NCBI GenBank assembly: GCA_036756425.1 | Contig: DAIOLC010000001.1 | Coordinates: 62,001-126,000 of the forward strand | Direction: 5' to 3' | DNA length: 64,000 nt | Source of the DNA: UBA6115 sp012514225 | GTDB taxonomy: Bacteria; Bacillota; Clostridia; Christensenellales; Aristaeellaceae | In this document: positions 1 through 7,997 of the stretch, piece after piece | Layout of the letters: each line of letters opens with the position of its first letter | How positions within the stretch are numbered: position 1 is the stretch's first letter | Made by a program: the position numbers and the translations under genes | Notes under the pieces: generated by a model | What the model saw: only the letters and a program-made list of their open reading frames with translations | What the model was told of the DNA's origin: nothing | The model's database searches: none

Positions 1-361
1 TGGCGACGATTTCAAAGTTGTTGAGCAGGGACACGTTGGCCGCTGCGGCCAGCTTCAGGCCGGCCAGCAGCAGGATGGGCGCCATCACGTCCAGCGCTAC
101 CATGGCCAGGACGTACTTGCGCTCGCCCCTTCCCAGCGGCTCCTCACGGTCCTTGATTCCGGCGCCGCGCCGCGCCGCCCGCAGCAGCAGCATGCCCAGG
201 CCGGCGCCCAGGTACAAAAGGCCGGCCAGCACGATGGCGCCGACGCTTTGCAGCAGGGTTTTTGCGACCGGCGTGCTGACCGCGTAGAAGGCGGCCGCCA
301 GGAAGGCGTATACGCCCGCCTTCCGGCGCTCTGCCGCGGAAGCGTGGTTCGGCTGCGTCAA
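1..361 (-). CDS. EamA/DMT-family transporter, N-terminal 120 residues (runs off the left edge)
   Basis: The minus strand encodes a hydrophobic N-terminus that continues off the window. A transmembrane segment around residues 16-35 contains the motif FYAVSTPVAKTLL, a second lies around residues 39-60, and a third starts near residue 87. This layout, with a short helix followed by the conserved STPxAK-like stretch, is typical of the first EamA repeat of drug/metabolite transporters, which export small metabolites across the cytoplasmic membrane. I chose the TTG at 361, which lies 7 nt beyond the stop of the upstream ROK gene, so the two genes are probably cotranscribed after nagA. The substrate cannot be inferred. 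The start is uncertain because no strong Shine-Dalgarno precedes the TTG. Confidence 0.7.
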   Translation of the reverse strand, partial: MTQPNHASAAERRKAGVYAFLAAAFYAVSTPVAKTLLQSVGAIVLAGLLYLGAGLGMLLLRAARRGAGIKDREEPLGRGERKYVLAMVALDVMAPILLLAGLKLAAAANVSLLNNFEIVA

Positions 362-365
362 GGGA

Positions 366-1751
366 TTAGTACCGGACTTCCGGCAGGCTGGCGGCGGCGA
401 CGGACTGGCCCACGCGCCGTGCCCGCTCGTCCGGGATGCTCAGCGCGATGGCTCCCGCCAGTTCCGGATACTCCATCGCCATTGTTTCCCGGGCGGTGTC
501 AATCATGACCGTCCCGCCCTCCCCGCTGGTGACCCGGCCCATGACCAGCACCTGCGCGACGTCGTAAAACTCCGCGTACCAGGCGACCGCATGGGCAAGG
601 TAGACGCCGATGGTCTCATAGATTTTCCGCGCCTGCGGGTTCCCCTCTTCCATTTCCTTCTGTACGGCTTTGAGCCGGTCCGCGGGGGAATCCGCGGCGT
701 TCAAGACGATGCCCGCGGCGGGCGCCAGTTTGATGACGGCGTCCTGGGAGAAGTACTTGACCCCGCAGCCGATATCGCCGGACCACTCGTCCGCCATCGC
801 GGCCGGGTTGCCGTCCACCGGCACGAAGGCCAGCTCGTTGAGCCAGCCCATGATGCGCATGTGACTGTCCACATAGCCGCCCGCCTGGCTGGTGCCCATC
901 GCCAGGCCCAGGACGCGCCCGGTTTCCAGGCTCATGGCGCCGGCCAGGGCGGTCACGTCGCCGTCGTTGGCCACCACCAGGGGCACGCCGCCCATTTCCC
1001 TGGCGGCGTTGATGTAAATATCCTTGACCTTTTTATTGAAAAGGTCCCTGGGAACCTTGATGAACAGCGAGGCGGCCATCACGCGGTTGTCCACGAACAC
1101 GCCGGCGCTGGACACGCCGATGGCATCGACCCGGGGGAGGCGCGCAGCGGCCGCGCGCAGGGCGCTCAGGATGCCCTGGTAATGGTACTCCGGGTCCTCC
1201 TGGGTTTTCGGGAACCAGACGACCTCCTCGGAATACACTGCCTCCCCGTCGATGACCGCGCTGACCTTCCGGTCGCTGCCGCCCGCGTCAAAGCCGATGC
1301 GGCAGCCGTTCAAGTGCCTGCCGACGTCGCTGGCGTCCTCCGCGGAACGGGCGTACCGGCCCGCTTCGTCCAGCCAGCATACCTCGAAGGGCCTTTCGTA
1401 GACGGTCTGCATGAAGTCCGCGTCAAACGCCCTGGAGCCGCCCGTGCGGTAAGCGCCTTTCAGGTATTCGAAGACGGAGGGGGAGCCGGACACGCTGACG
1501 CGGTGCCCGCCCCGCATCCACAGCAGGCTCTTGGCCACGCGGTCAACCATGGAAAAGTTGCGCGGGTCGTCGACGCCTTCGGGGAAAATATCCATCCGGT
1601 AGGTCGACCACAGCGTCTCGGAACGGTGGAAGACCAGGGTCAGCGGAGCCGGGGCGCCGTGCCGCTTCACGTCCCGCCGGAAGGCGCGCAAGGCCAGCGG
1701 AAGGGGGGAAAACCCTGGATCGAGCGGGGCCTGCACTTTCAGCTTCGTCAT
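366..1751 (-). CDS. ROK-family sugar kinase-like protein (461 aa)
   Basis: The C-terminal two thirds carry ROK/actin-like ATPase signatures: a phosphate-1 loop GFDAGGSDRKVSAVI near residue 155, a VVANDGDVTALAGA segment and a glycine-rich GLAMGTSQAGGYVD loop. ROK proteins phosphorylate hexoses or N-acetylhexosamines, or act as repressors. The position directly after nagA (stop and start 3 nt apart, SD GGAGGG) suggests an amino-sugar kinase in the same operon. About 140 extra N-terminal residues have no domain I recognise, and no helix-turn-helix is apparent. The usual ROK zinc motif CxCGxxGCxE is absent; the matching place reads DEWSGDIGCGVKYFS. The start at 1751 is preferred over an upstream one inside nagA because of the SD. 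The exact substrate is unknown. Confidence 0.75.
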   Translation of the reverse strand: MTKLKVQAPLDPGFSPLPLALRAFRRDVKRHGAPAPLTLVFHRSETLWSTYRMDIFPEGVDDPRNFSMVDRVAKSLLWMRGGHRVSVSGSPSVFEYLKGAYRTGGSRAFDADFMQTVYERPFEVCWLDEAGRYARSAEDASDVGRHLNGCRIGFDAGGSDRKVSAVIDGEAVYSEEVVWFPKTQEDPEYHYQGILSALRAAAARLPRVDAIGVSSAGVFVDNRVMAASLFIKVPRDLFNKKVKDIYINAAREMGGVPLVVANDGDVTALAGAMSLETGRVLGLAMGTSQAGGYVDSHMRIMGWLNELAFVPVDGNPAAMADEWSGDIGCGVKYFSQDAVIKLAPAAGIVLNAADSPADRLKAVQKEMEEGNPQARKIYETIGVYLAHAVAWYAEFYDVAQVLVMGRVTSGEGGTVMIDTARETMAMEYPELAGAIALSIPDERARRVGQSVAAASLPEVRY

Positions 1752-1753
1752 GT

Positions 1754-2902
1754 TCACGCCCTCCGGTATTTCATCGTGCCCCGCACATAGGTCGCCCGCG
1801 CGTTCCACTCATTGTCAAACAGCGCGATATCCGCGTCCCGGCCTTCCTCGAAGCTGCCCTTGCGGTCGGATACGCCGATGGCGCCCGCCGCGCTCTGCGT
1901 CGCGTGGGAGACGGCCTGGGCGTCCGAAAGGCCTGCCTTGTCCCGCAGGTTCCGGACCGCCTGGTTGAGCCTGAGCACGCTGCCGGCGATGGTGCCGTCC
2001 TCCAGCCGGCATTCGATGCCTTTTACAAAGATGGGCTGGCCGCCCAGGGTGTATTCCCCGTCGCCCAGGCCGCCCGCGCGGGTGCAGTCGGTCACCAGCA
2101 CCAGGCGGCCGCCCTTGGTTCCCGCGAGCAGGGCGAACAGGCCGGGATGGACGTGGAAGGCGTCGGCGATCAGCTCCGTATAAACCGGGGACGCGAGGGC
2201 GGCGCCCACGACGCCCGGCTCCCGGTGGTTCAGCCCGCTCATGGCGTTGAACAGATGGGTGACATAGGAGGCGCCCGCCGCAATCGCGTCCATTGCCTGG
2301 GCGAAGGTGGCGTCGGTGTGGCCGATGGAGACGACGATGGGGGAAGAGGACGTGACCTCCCGGATGAACGCCAGCCCGCCCGGCATTTCCGGCGCCATGG
2401 TGACGATTCTGACGACGTCCCGGTGCTCCAGCAGCCGCTTCGCGTCCGGCGGCAGGATGTCCCGCGCGGCCTGGGCGCCCTTGCGCCTGGGGTTGATGAA
2501 GGGGCCTTCCGCGTGGGTGCCCAGGATTTCGCTGCCGGGGAAGCCCGCTTCCCGGCTTTGCGGCATGAGCGTGCGGACTGCTACGAAGGCCTGCTCGATT
2601 TCCGGCCAGGAGACGGTCATGGTGGTCGGCAGGAAGGAGGTGACGCCGTTTTCCAGCAAGCCCGCCGCGATGCGCCGGATGCCCTCCACGCTGCCGTCGG
2701 AGGTATCCTCGCCCGCGTACCCGTGGATGTGCAGGTCGATTAGCCCCGGGGACACCATCAGGCCGTCCGCGTCCAGCCGCTCGCAGCCTTCGGGCAGGTC
2801 CGGCTCCGGGACGACGCCCCGGATTGTTTCCTCAAACAGCAAGGCCATTCCCTTCAGCGCCTCGCCCCGGTGCAGGATGGTTCCCTTGACCAACGCCTTC
2901 AT
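1754..2902 (-). CDS. nagA: N-acetylglucosamine-6-phosphate deacetylase
   Basis: This 382-aa amidohydrolase converts GlcNAc-6-phosphate to glucosamine-6-phosphate and acetate in the cytoplasm. Visible family motifs in order are GLIDLHIHGYAGEDT (metal-binding HxH, near residue 58), THAEGPFINPRRKGA, SIGHTDATFAQA followed by the THLFNAM histidine, and VTDCTRAGGLGDG with the catalytic Asp. The C-terminal GRDADIALFD strand is typical of amidohydrolases. Length is normal for NagA. It is the first gene of a minus-strand operon with the ROK protein and the EamA transporter, and has its own promoter at 2939-2967. Neither nagB nor a GlcNAc transporter is present in this window. Confidence 0.95.
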   Translation of the reverse strand: MKALVKGTILHRGEALKGMALLFEETIRGVVPEPDLPEGCERLDADGLMVSPGLIDLHIHGYAGEDTSDGSVEGIRRIAAGLLENGVTSFLPTTMTVSWPEIEQAFVAVRTLMPQSREAGFPGSEILGTHAEGPFINPRRKGAQAARDILPPDAKRLLEHRDVVRIVTMAPEMPGGLAFIREVTSSSPIVVSIGHTDATFAQAMDAIAAGASYVTHLFNAMSGLNHREPGVVGAALASPVYTELIADAFHVHPGLFALLAGTKGGRLVLVTDCTRAGGLGDGEYTLGGQPIFVKGIECRLEDGTIAGSVLRLNQAVRNLRDKAGLSDAQAVSHATQSAAGAIGVSDRKGSFEEGRDADIALFDNEWNARATYVRGTMKYRRA

Positions 2903-2938
2903 ATTCGCTTCCCCGTTTCAATGTGTTCGCCCAGCCGG

Positions 2939-2967
2939 ATTATAACCCCGGGCACGGCATGAATCAA
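2939..2967 (-). promoter_or_regulatory. Sigma-70-type promoter of the nagA operon
   Basis: On the minus strand a TTGATT -35 (2962-2967) and a perfect TATAAT -10 (2939-2944) are separated by 17 nt, about 37 nt upstream of the nagA ATG. It is divergent from the promoter of the next gene, and the two -35 elements lie only 18 nt apart. Confidence 0.8.
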
Positions 2968-2985
2968 CCGCGCCGGGCGCCGCGG

Positions 2986-3014
2986 TTGACAGCCGCGCAC
3001 CCGGTCTTTAGTAT
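2986..3014 (+). promoter_or_regulatory. Sigma-70-type promoter of the GNAT-Nudix gene
   Basis: A perfect TTGACA (2986-2991), a 17-nt spacer and TAGTAT (3009-3014) predict a transcription start near 3021. This rules out the earliest possible in-frame start at 3022 and supports an internal start near 3088-3100. Confidence 0.85.
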
Positions 3015-3087
3015 GTAGAAAATGGTTTCGTCGCCGGCAGCCGGTCGTCCGGCCCACAGGAAGCGGCGATGCCTTGAAAGCGGAAAG

Positions 3088-4014
3088 ATGGAAGGACAAA
3101 TGGATTCAAGGCCGTCCGCGCATGGCGGGCAGCCGTATACCGCGCGGGCGCAGCAGGCCAAATCCCGGCCGATGTTCGTCAACCTGAAGAACAGGCTGCA
3201 CCTGCCGGGCGTCAACGAACTGCTGGCGCCCTGCACCGCCCACCTGACGCCTGCGCAGTACAAGCGCATGCTGGGCGCCTGGCAGCAGATGCCGCGTTAC
3301 CATGTTTACGGCTTCGTCCAGTACGGCCGGGCCATCGCGCTGGTGGCGATGGAGGAGAAGGTGACCGGCGCGGCCCGGATACTGGCGCTGTCCGTGCTGC
3401 CGCAGCACCGCGGCCGCGGGCTGGGGCGCAGGATGGTCATCGAATCCTTCTGCACGATGGACCTGGCGACGCTCAGCGCGGACACGCTGGCTGAGATGAC
3501 CGGCTTTTATGAGAAGGTCCTGTTTGAAATCGGCCCGCCCCGCGAGGGAAGCTCCGGCCTGTGGGTCTATCCCTGCCTGCTTCGCCGGGAAACCCTCCAC
3601 GCCGCCTACCAGCACGAGTATTCCGCCGGGGCGGTCCTCTACGGTGAAACGAGGGAGGGCCGCGTCTACGTGCTGGTGACGGAGTTGTCCGGCAACACGG
3701 GGCTTCCCAAAGGCCATGTGGAGGCGGGGGAAACCCAGGAGCAGACGGCGCTGCGGGAAATCCGCGAGGAGACGGGGCTTCACGCGGACATCCTGCCCGG
3801 GTTCGGCGGGGAAATCGTGTATCCCCAGGGCAAGGGGATGCTCAAGCATTTCACGTATTTCCTGGCGACCTTCACAGGGGACCAGCAGCCGGTTTCGGGC
3901 AGCGACGTGGTGGTTCACGTCCTGCCCTACGACCAGGCGCTGCGCAAGCTGTCCTTCGCCGACGTGCGCGGCATCCTGCGGGACGCGGAGATTTTTCTGA
4001 ATATGGGACAATAA
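3088..4014 (+). CDS. GNAT acetyltransferase-Nudix hydrolase fusion protein
   Basis: The N-terminal half (about residues 30-160) looks like a GNAT fold: ALSVLPQHRGRGLGRRMV matches the acetyl-CoA pyrophosphate-binding loop (Q/RxxGxG/A). The C-terminal half (about 175-300) is a Nudix domain with a complete Nudix box GHVEAGETQEQTALREIREETGL, split here as GHVEAGETQEQTALRE and IREETGL, fitting GX5EX7REUXEEXGU. Nudix enzymes hydrolyse nucleoside diphosphate derivatives. The fused GNAT may modify a related substrate, but that is inference. The start could be ATG 3088 or ATG 3100, the latter behind GAAGGA at short spacing. Both lie downstream of the predicted transcription start. The gene stands alone. 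Confidence 0.8.
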   Translation: MEGQMDSRPSAHGGQPYTARAQQAKSRPMFVNLKNRLHLPGVNELLAPCTAHLTPAQYKRMLGAWQQMPRYHVYGFVQYGRAIALVAMEEKVTGAARILALSVLPQHRGRGLGRRMVIESFCTMDLATLSADTLAEMTGFYEKVLFEIGPPREGSSGLWVYPCLLRRETLHAAYQHEYSAGAVLYGETREGRVYVLVTELSGNTGLPKGHVEAGETQEQTALREIREETGLHADILPGFGGEIVYPQGKGMLKHFTYFLATFTGDQQPVSGSDVVVHVLPYDQALRKLSFADVRGILRDAEIFLNMGQ

Positions 4015-4049
4015 TTAGACAAATCCTGTTGAATCCGCCGGAACCTGTT

Positions 4050-4055
4050 TATAAT
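4050..4055 (+). promoter_or_regulatory. -10 element (TATAAT) of the small glycine-rich gene
   Basis: A perfect TATAAT lies 57 nt upstream of the start at 4113. The best -35 candidate (TTGAAT at 4029-4034) is only 15 nt away, so the -35 is weak or non-canonical. Confidence 0.55.
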
Positions 4056-4062
4056 CCCTTAG

Positions 4063-4095
4063 CCCGCCAAAGGCGGGGGTTGGCGGATCCGCCAA
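4063..4095 (+). promoter_or_regulatory. Tandem, mutually exclusive palindromes in the 5' leader
   Basis: Hairpin one pairs CCCGCC (4063-4068) with GGCGGG (4072-4077). Directly after it, 4080-4095 is a perfect 16-bp palindrome (TTGGCGGATCCGCCAA). CCGCCAA at 4064-4070 can instead pair with TTGGCGG at 4080-4086, so two alternative folds are possible just upstream of the AAGGAG ribosome-binding site (4100-4105). Confidence 0.6.
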
Positions 4096-4112
4096 TGGAA
4101 AGGAGCGTAACC

Positions 4113-4421
4113 ATGTCAGGCATTCTTCCCATCATTATCCAGTTGATTTCCGGCGCCCTGGGCGGCAACGGCGCGGGCAAGGCCATGCCGAAAATCTCCC
4201 TTGGCAACATCGGCAACACCATCGCCGGCATCCTGGGCGGCCTGGGCGGCGGGCAGCTGCTGGGCGCCCTGGGCGTAGGCGCCGGCGCGGCGGCGGGGGC
4301 AGCCACGGGCGGCGGGCTCGACCTGGGCGGCATCCTGGGCAGCATCCTGGGCGGCGGCGTCGGCGGCGGCCTGTTGACGGCCATCGTAGGCGCCATCAAG
4401 GGCGCAGTGTCCAAGAAGTAA
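4113..4421 (+). CDS. Small glycine-zipper hydrophobic protein (102 aa)
   Basis: The ATG at 4113 is preceded by a good SD (AAGGAG). The product is almost entirely Gly/Ala/Leu/Ile with repeated small-xxx-small patterns (GGLGGGQLLGALGVGAGAA), a central stretch SLGNIGNTIAGILGGLGGG and a Lys-rich end. This resembles short glycine-zipper membrane-associated proteins that are widespread but uncharacterised; the SLGxxGNTIAG motif recurs in such proteins. It probably inserts into or lines membranes. It is a single-gene transcript with its own -10 box and a strong terminator. Functions such as channel-forming or peptide-like activity are speculation. Confidence 0.6.
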   Translation: MSGILPIIIQLISGALGGNGAGKAMPKISLGNIGNTIAGILGGLGGGQLLGALGVGAGAAAGAATGGGLDLGGILGSILGGGVGGGLLTAIVGAIKGAVSKK

Positions 4422-4442
4422 GCCGGAACCGGGTATTGGCGA

Positions 4443-4468
4443 AAAGTGGGCGGCCAGCCGCCCACTTT
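4443..4468 (+). terminator. Rho-independent terminator
   Basis: A 12-bp perfect stem, AAAGTGGGCGGC (4443-4454) with GCCGCCCACTTT (4457-4468), has a 2-nt centre and lies 22 nt after the stop of the small glycine-rich gene. The downstream U-tract is short. Confidence 0.75.
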
Positions 4469-4496
4469 CGCTTGTCGGAAAGGTCTGCGGACTTTT

Positions 4497-4532
4497 TTCG
4501 AAAAGCAAAGGCGCCCCGGAGCGGGACGCCTT
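4497..4532 (-). terminator. Terminator of the CotH gene
   Basis: On the minus strand a GGCGTCCC/GGGGCGCC stem with one mismatch and a 5-nt loop is followed by a T-rich tail (TTTGCTTTTCG), 17 nt after the CotH stop codon. Confidence 0.7.
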
Positions 4533-4548
4533 CAAAGTGGGCAAGGGC

Positions 4549-7500
4549 TTAGATTACGTCGGGCGGCATCTCGGGCTTGGGCCCGAAGTAGCCCTCCATC
4601 TGGGCGTCGCTCAGCTTGAACCAGTCCCTGACCTGCTCCCAGCACAGGGTGGGGCGCTTCTTGACGGTGTTTTTCATCCGGTTGACCCGGGTGTTCCAGT
4701 ACCGCATGCACCCGTCCACCGTCTGGGGCTGCTCGGAGGAGATGCTCTTGAGGTTGTAGGATGCCCAGCGCTCGAAGTGCATCATCATCTCCGGCTGCAG
4801 GATGGCGTAGCATTCATCAATCTGCCGGAGCATGACCTCGGTGGTCAATTGGCGGAAAATCTCGCCGAACCTGCGCAGGAACTTATCCTGCATCTCGGCG
4901 TTTTCCATGAACTTCTTGATGAGGGTGTTGTCAATTCGCCGCCCCACGCCCGTGCCCTTGGGATGCAGGATGTTCTGGATGCCGTTGGCCCCCGAGTTGA
5001 ACAGGCCGTAATCCAGGTCGAACAGAATCCACTTCCATTTTCCGCCGGGCAGCTTGTAGTAGCGGATGTTGCCGGTATCGGTGTTGGCGAAGAAGGCCTC
5101 GAGGATTTCGTAGTCGAAGTAATTGTCCACGTCGATGCGGTCGGTCAGGTACTTCAGGTCCTCCGGGTTGGTGCCCGGGGAAAGCGTCTTCGCCTTCTTG
5201 ATCAGGTCGTTGTATTCGGCGTTGCTGCCCCAGTAGGATTTGCCGTTGGCCTCCAGGATGGTCATATCGTCCGCTTCCTCCAGCGGAACCCCTTCATGCT
5301 GGGCGACAAAGTAGCGGCTGACCCGCTCCCTCATGTTGTAGTGACCCCAGTACTGGCCGTTGAGGTACACGATGACGGGCTTCCAGGCCTGGTGGATGAC
5401 GTCGGTGTCCACCTGGTCCACCAGGCGGGACTGCACGCCGTCCGCCATCCGGGTCCAGACCGCGTCGTTGCCGCTGACGCGCAGGACGAAGGACTTGTAC
5501 TGGTCGTACGGACGGTCCTCAAACAGCGGGGCGTTGAAGTATTTGCTGCCAAAGCGCGCGCGCGCGGTCACCTTGAAGGACTTCTGCGGCATGTCCAGGG
5601 AGTACTGCCCGATGAGGCCGAAGGTGACGCCCTGGCTGAAGACCATCTGGCCGGTTGACGAGTCGAACATTTCCCCGTAGCCGGGCCGCTGGACCTTGCC
5701 GTGAATCCGGTAGGTCGGCTCCGGGTTCTCAAAGGGGATTTTTTCATACTTCAGCAGGTCGACGCCCTCGCCCGCCGCCAGGATTCCGGTTTGTTGGTTC
5801 CACAGCTCGTCCGGGTCCGTGGTCAGGCACACGACGGGCAGGGAGAAGTAGGTTTTCATGACGTATGTGGCCGTGATGACGCTGGAGGGCTGCAGGCCGC
5901 TTTGGAAGGCGCGGGCGCGCAGCACCGCCGTGTCCCGGATGGTCAGGGGCTGTGCGTAGTCCTGGCCGTTCGAAACCGTCGGGATGGAGCCGTCCAGGGT
6001 GTAGCGCACCTGGGTTCCTTCCGGCACGGAAATCGAGACCTCGACGTCCTGCTGGTACAGGCCCCCCAGGACCGAAAAGGCGGGCGTCTGCGCGAAGCCC
6101 GCGAACCCCGGGCCGTTGGCGGCCCCGGGCGTCGGCACTTCAAAAAAATAATAGTCCTCCTGCCCCTCGACCCGGCCAAAGGAGATGTCCGTCGGGATTT
6201 CCGGGGTGATGACGCGGTCCAGGATGCGCCCGTCCGGGGTGGACAGCGTGACGACCTCGCCGCCCGCGCGCTTGATGGCGTAGCTGGCCTGAAGCGCAGA
6301 GGCATCGCTGCCGGCGGTTTTGCTCTTGTTCAGCAGGATAATCTTGTATTCGCCCGGCCAGATGGCGGTTCCCTGGGGGAATTGCCATTTCCGGGGCCAG
6401 GTGATGGAGTCGGAAAGGCCCCAGCGGCTGATGTCCTGCACCTGGCCGGAGCTGTTGTAGATTTCCGCCCAGTCGCTGACCGGGTAACCTGCGGCGGCGG
6501 CGACGGAGTCGTTGCTGCTCATCACCTCGGTGATGTATATGCCGGTGGGGTTGCTCGCGCGGAGGTACTGCTCCGCCATTTTGAAGCCCGCCGCGTTATT
6601 TGGCGCGCCGGGGGTGGGGATGGTGAAGATGGTCCATTCGCCGCTGGTCTCGTCCCGGCCAAAGCTGTGGTCCGCCGGCATGTTCTCGTAGCTGACCCGG
6701 TCCAGCAGCTGGCCCAGGCGGGTGGACAGCACCACCGTCTCCCCCTCCGCCGCCAGGGAGAAATTGGCGTGCGGGTATCCGCCGGTATTGTCCCTGTCCT
6801 TGCCGGAGCAAAACACCAGGTAATAGCCGTTGGGGGCGATGTAGGCCCCTTCCGGGAAGACCCACTTCATCGGCCGCTGCTCGTTGTCGGACAGCGCCAG
6901 GGGGCTCAGGTCGATGGGCTGGTCGGTGTTGTTTTTCAGTTCCAGCCAGTCGCTCATCTCGCCGTCTTCATCCCTGAGGCCGCTGCGGGGGGCGGGGCAG
7001 ATTTCGTTGATGACCAATTGGCCCGAGGCGATGACGTAGCTGGCCATGTAGGCGTCGTAGCCTGCCTGGGTGTTGGGATAGCCGGGGGTGAACAGCCCGC
7101 TTTTCAGGTACGTGCCGTCTTCCTGCAGCGCGTAGGTCTCGTCGGCGTTGAGCGTGGGGACGTTTTCCACCTTGTCCAGCACGTAGCCCTGGGTGTCAAA
7201 CAGGTATACGGAGCAGGTGATGCTGGAGAGCTTGAACTTGGCGTGGTAGGGCAGCCCGGCCTGGTTCTGGTTGGTGTTGTCACAATAAACGACGACCCGC
7301 CCGCCGGGCTGCAGCGTGTCGGCGGGGAAAATAAACCGCGCGCGGTCCGGGCGGTTGGAGAGCGTCAGCCCCTCCAGGGGAATGGGATGGTCGGAGGCGT
7401 TGACCAGCTCGACCCAGTCGGGGAAGTTGCCGTTCTCGTCCGGGTAGGCGGACACGTTGTCCGACATGATTTCGCTGATGCGCAGCCCCTCGTACGCGCC

Positions 7501-7665
7501 GGTCACGGTGCCGTCCGCGCTGACGTTCAGGGCTTTCCTCGTGCGCTCCGTCGGGGACACGAGCAGCACCAGCGCGATGAGCGCCAGGCAGAAAACCAGC
7601 AGGCCCAGGCGCGGCTCCCTGCGGCGGGCGCTGCGGACGGGCGGCCTGGATGAGGTTTTGGGCAT
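4549..7665 (-). CDS. Surface protein with three lamin-tail domains and a CotH kinase domain
   Basis: This 1038-aa protein starts with a basic N-terminus and one transmembrane/signal-anchor segment (about residues 20-37), so the rest is extracellular. Three lamin-tail (LTD) domains begin near residues 60 (LRISEIMSDN), 215 (LVINEICPAP) and 375 (IYITEVMSSND), each with the DWxEL/I core. A chitobiase-like beta module follows near 527 (VRYTLDGSIPT), then a CotH kinase domain from about 605. Its metal-binding motif KWILFDLDYGLF lies near 882. CotH proteins phosphorylate proteins and are known from spore coats, but many Clostridia have non-spore LTD-CotH proteins. The start at 7665 has SD AAGGAG; any longer reading would run through the smr gene. 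It is cotranscribed with smr. Confidence 0.85.
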   Translation of the reverse strand: MPKTSSRPPVRSARRREPRLGLLVFCLALIALVLLVSPTERTRKALNVSADGTVTGAYEGLRISEIMSDNVSAYPDENGNFPDWVELVNASDHPIPLEGLTLSNRPDRARFIFPADTLQPGGRVVVYCDNTNQNQAGLPYHAKFKLSSITCSVYLFDTQGYVLDKVENVPTLNADETYALQEDGTYLKSGLFTPGYPNTQAGYDAYMASYVIASGQLVINEICPAPRSGLRDEDGEMSDWLELKNNTDQPIDLSPLALSDNEQRPMKWVFPEGAYIAPNGYYLVFCSGKDRDNTGGYPHANFSLAAEGETVVLSTRLGQLLDRVSYENMPADHSFGRDETSGEWTIFTIPTPGAPNNAAGFKMAEQYLRASNPTGIYITEVMSSNDSVAAAAGYPVSDWAEIYNSSGQVQDISRWGLSDSITWPRKWQFPQGTAIWPGEYKIILLNKSKTAGSDASALQASYAIKRAGGEVVTLSTPDGRILDRVITPEIPTDISFGRVEGQEDYYFFEVPTPGAANGPGFAGFAQTPAFSVLGGLYQQDVEVSISVPEGTQVRYTLDGSIPTVSNGQDYAQPLTIRDTAVLRARAFQSGLQPSSVITATYVMKTYFSLPVVCLTTDPDELWNQQTGILAAGEGVDLLKYEKIPFENPEPTYRIHGKVQRPGYGEMFDSSTGQMVFSQGVTFGLIGQYSLDMPQKSFKVTARARFGSKYFNAPLFEDRPYDQYKSFVLRVSGNDAVWTRMADGVQSRLVDQVDTDVIHQAWKPVIVYLNGQYWGHYNMRERVSRYFVAQHEGVPLEEADDMTILEANGKSYWGSNAEYNDLIKKAKTLSPGTNPEDLKYLTDRIDVDNYFDYEILEAFFANTDTGNIRYYKLPGGKWKWILFDLDYGLFNSGANGIQNILHPKGTGVGRRIDNTLIKKFMENAEMQDKFLRRFGEIFRQLTTEVMLRQIDECYAILQPEMMMHFERWASYNLKSISSEQPQTVDGCMRYWNTRVNRMKNTVKKRPTLCWEQVRDWFKLSDAQMEGYFGPKPEMPPDVI

Positions 7666-7679
7666 TCGGGCTCCTTCGT

Positions 7680-7910
7680 TCAATACTCCCGGAGAACCAA
7701 GATGGTCACGCCGGGGTTGGGGCTGGGTTCTTCCCTTTTGACCAAGGGGTGGCGGAGGAACTCGGACCGGACCATGTCCCGGATGGCGCTTCCCTGCCGG
7801 TGCCCGTGGACGACGCGCAGACGGTAGTCCGCCGCGGTCGCGCGCCGCAGCGCCGAGGCGACGGCGTTGCGCGCCTGGAAAAGGTTCATGCCGTGAAGGT
7901 CGATTTCCAT
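7680..7910 (-). CDS. Small MutS-related (Smr) domain protein
   Basis: This 76-aa protein is essentially one Smr domain: IDLHGMNLFQARNAV (LDLHG-like motif) and RVVHGHRQGSAIRDMV (the GxGxG-type HGxG loop). Smr domains cut nucleic acids or ribosome-associated mRNA in larger proteins such as MutS2; stand-alone forms are poorly known. It begins at an ATG with SD GGGGGGA and is the first gene of a two-gene transcript with the CotH protein (14-nt gap). I see no functional link between the two. Confidence 0.8.
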   Translation of the reverse strand: MEIDLHGMNLFQARNAVASALRRATAADYRLRVVHGHRQGSAIRDMVRSEFLRHPLVKREEPSPNPGVTILVLREY

Positions 7911-7939
7911 GTGCGTCCCCCCTGTGAAAACCCATGCAA

Positions 7940-7968
7940 AGTATAATCCAGCGGGGCGGTTGAATCAA
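7940..7968 (-). promoter_or_regulatory. Promoter of the smr-cotH operon
   Basis: On the minus strand TTGATT (7963-7968), 17 nt and TATACT (7940-7945) lie 30 nt upstream of the smr start. Confidence 0.8.
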
Positions 7969-7997
7969 GCCGGGAGGGCGCGGGGCCAGGCTGCGCC

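Noticed and set aside
591..1790. Long plus-strand open frame antisense to the ROK gene
   Set aside because: High-GC DNA gives long antisense frames; the translation is Arg/Gly/His-rich, has no recognisable domain and mirrors the codon structure of the ROK gene.
5701..7653. 650-codon plus-strand frame antisense to the CotH gene
   Set aside because: Shadow frame with no motif or SD; the opposite strand encodes clear LTD and CotH domains.
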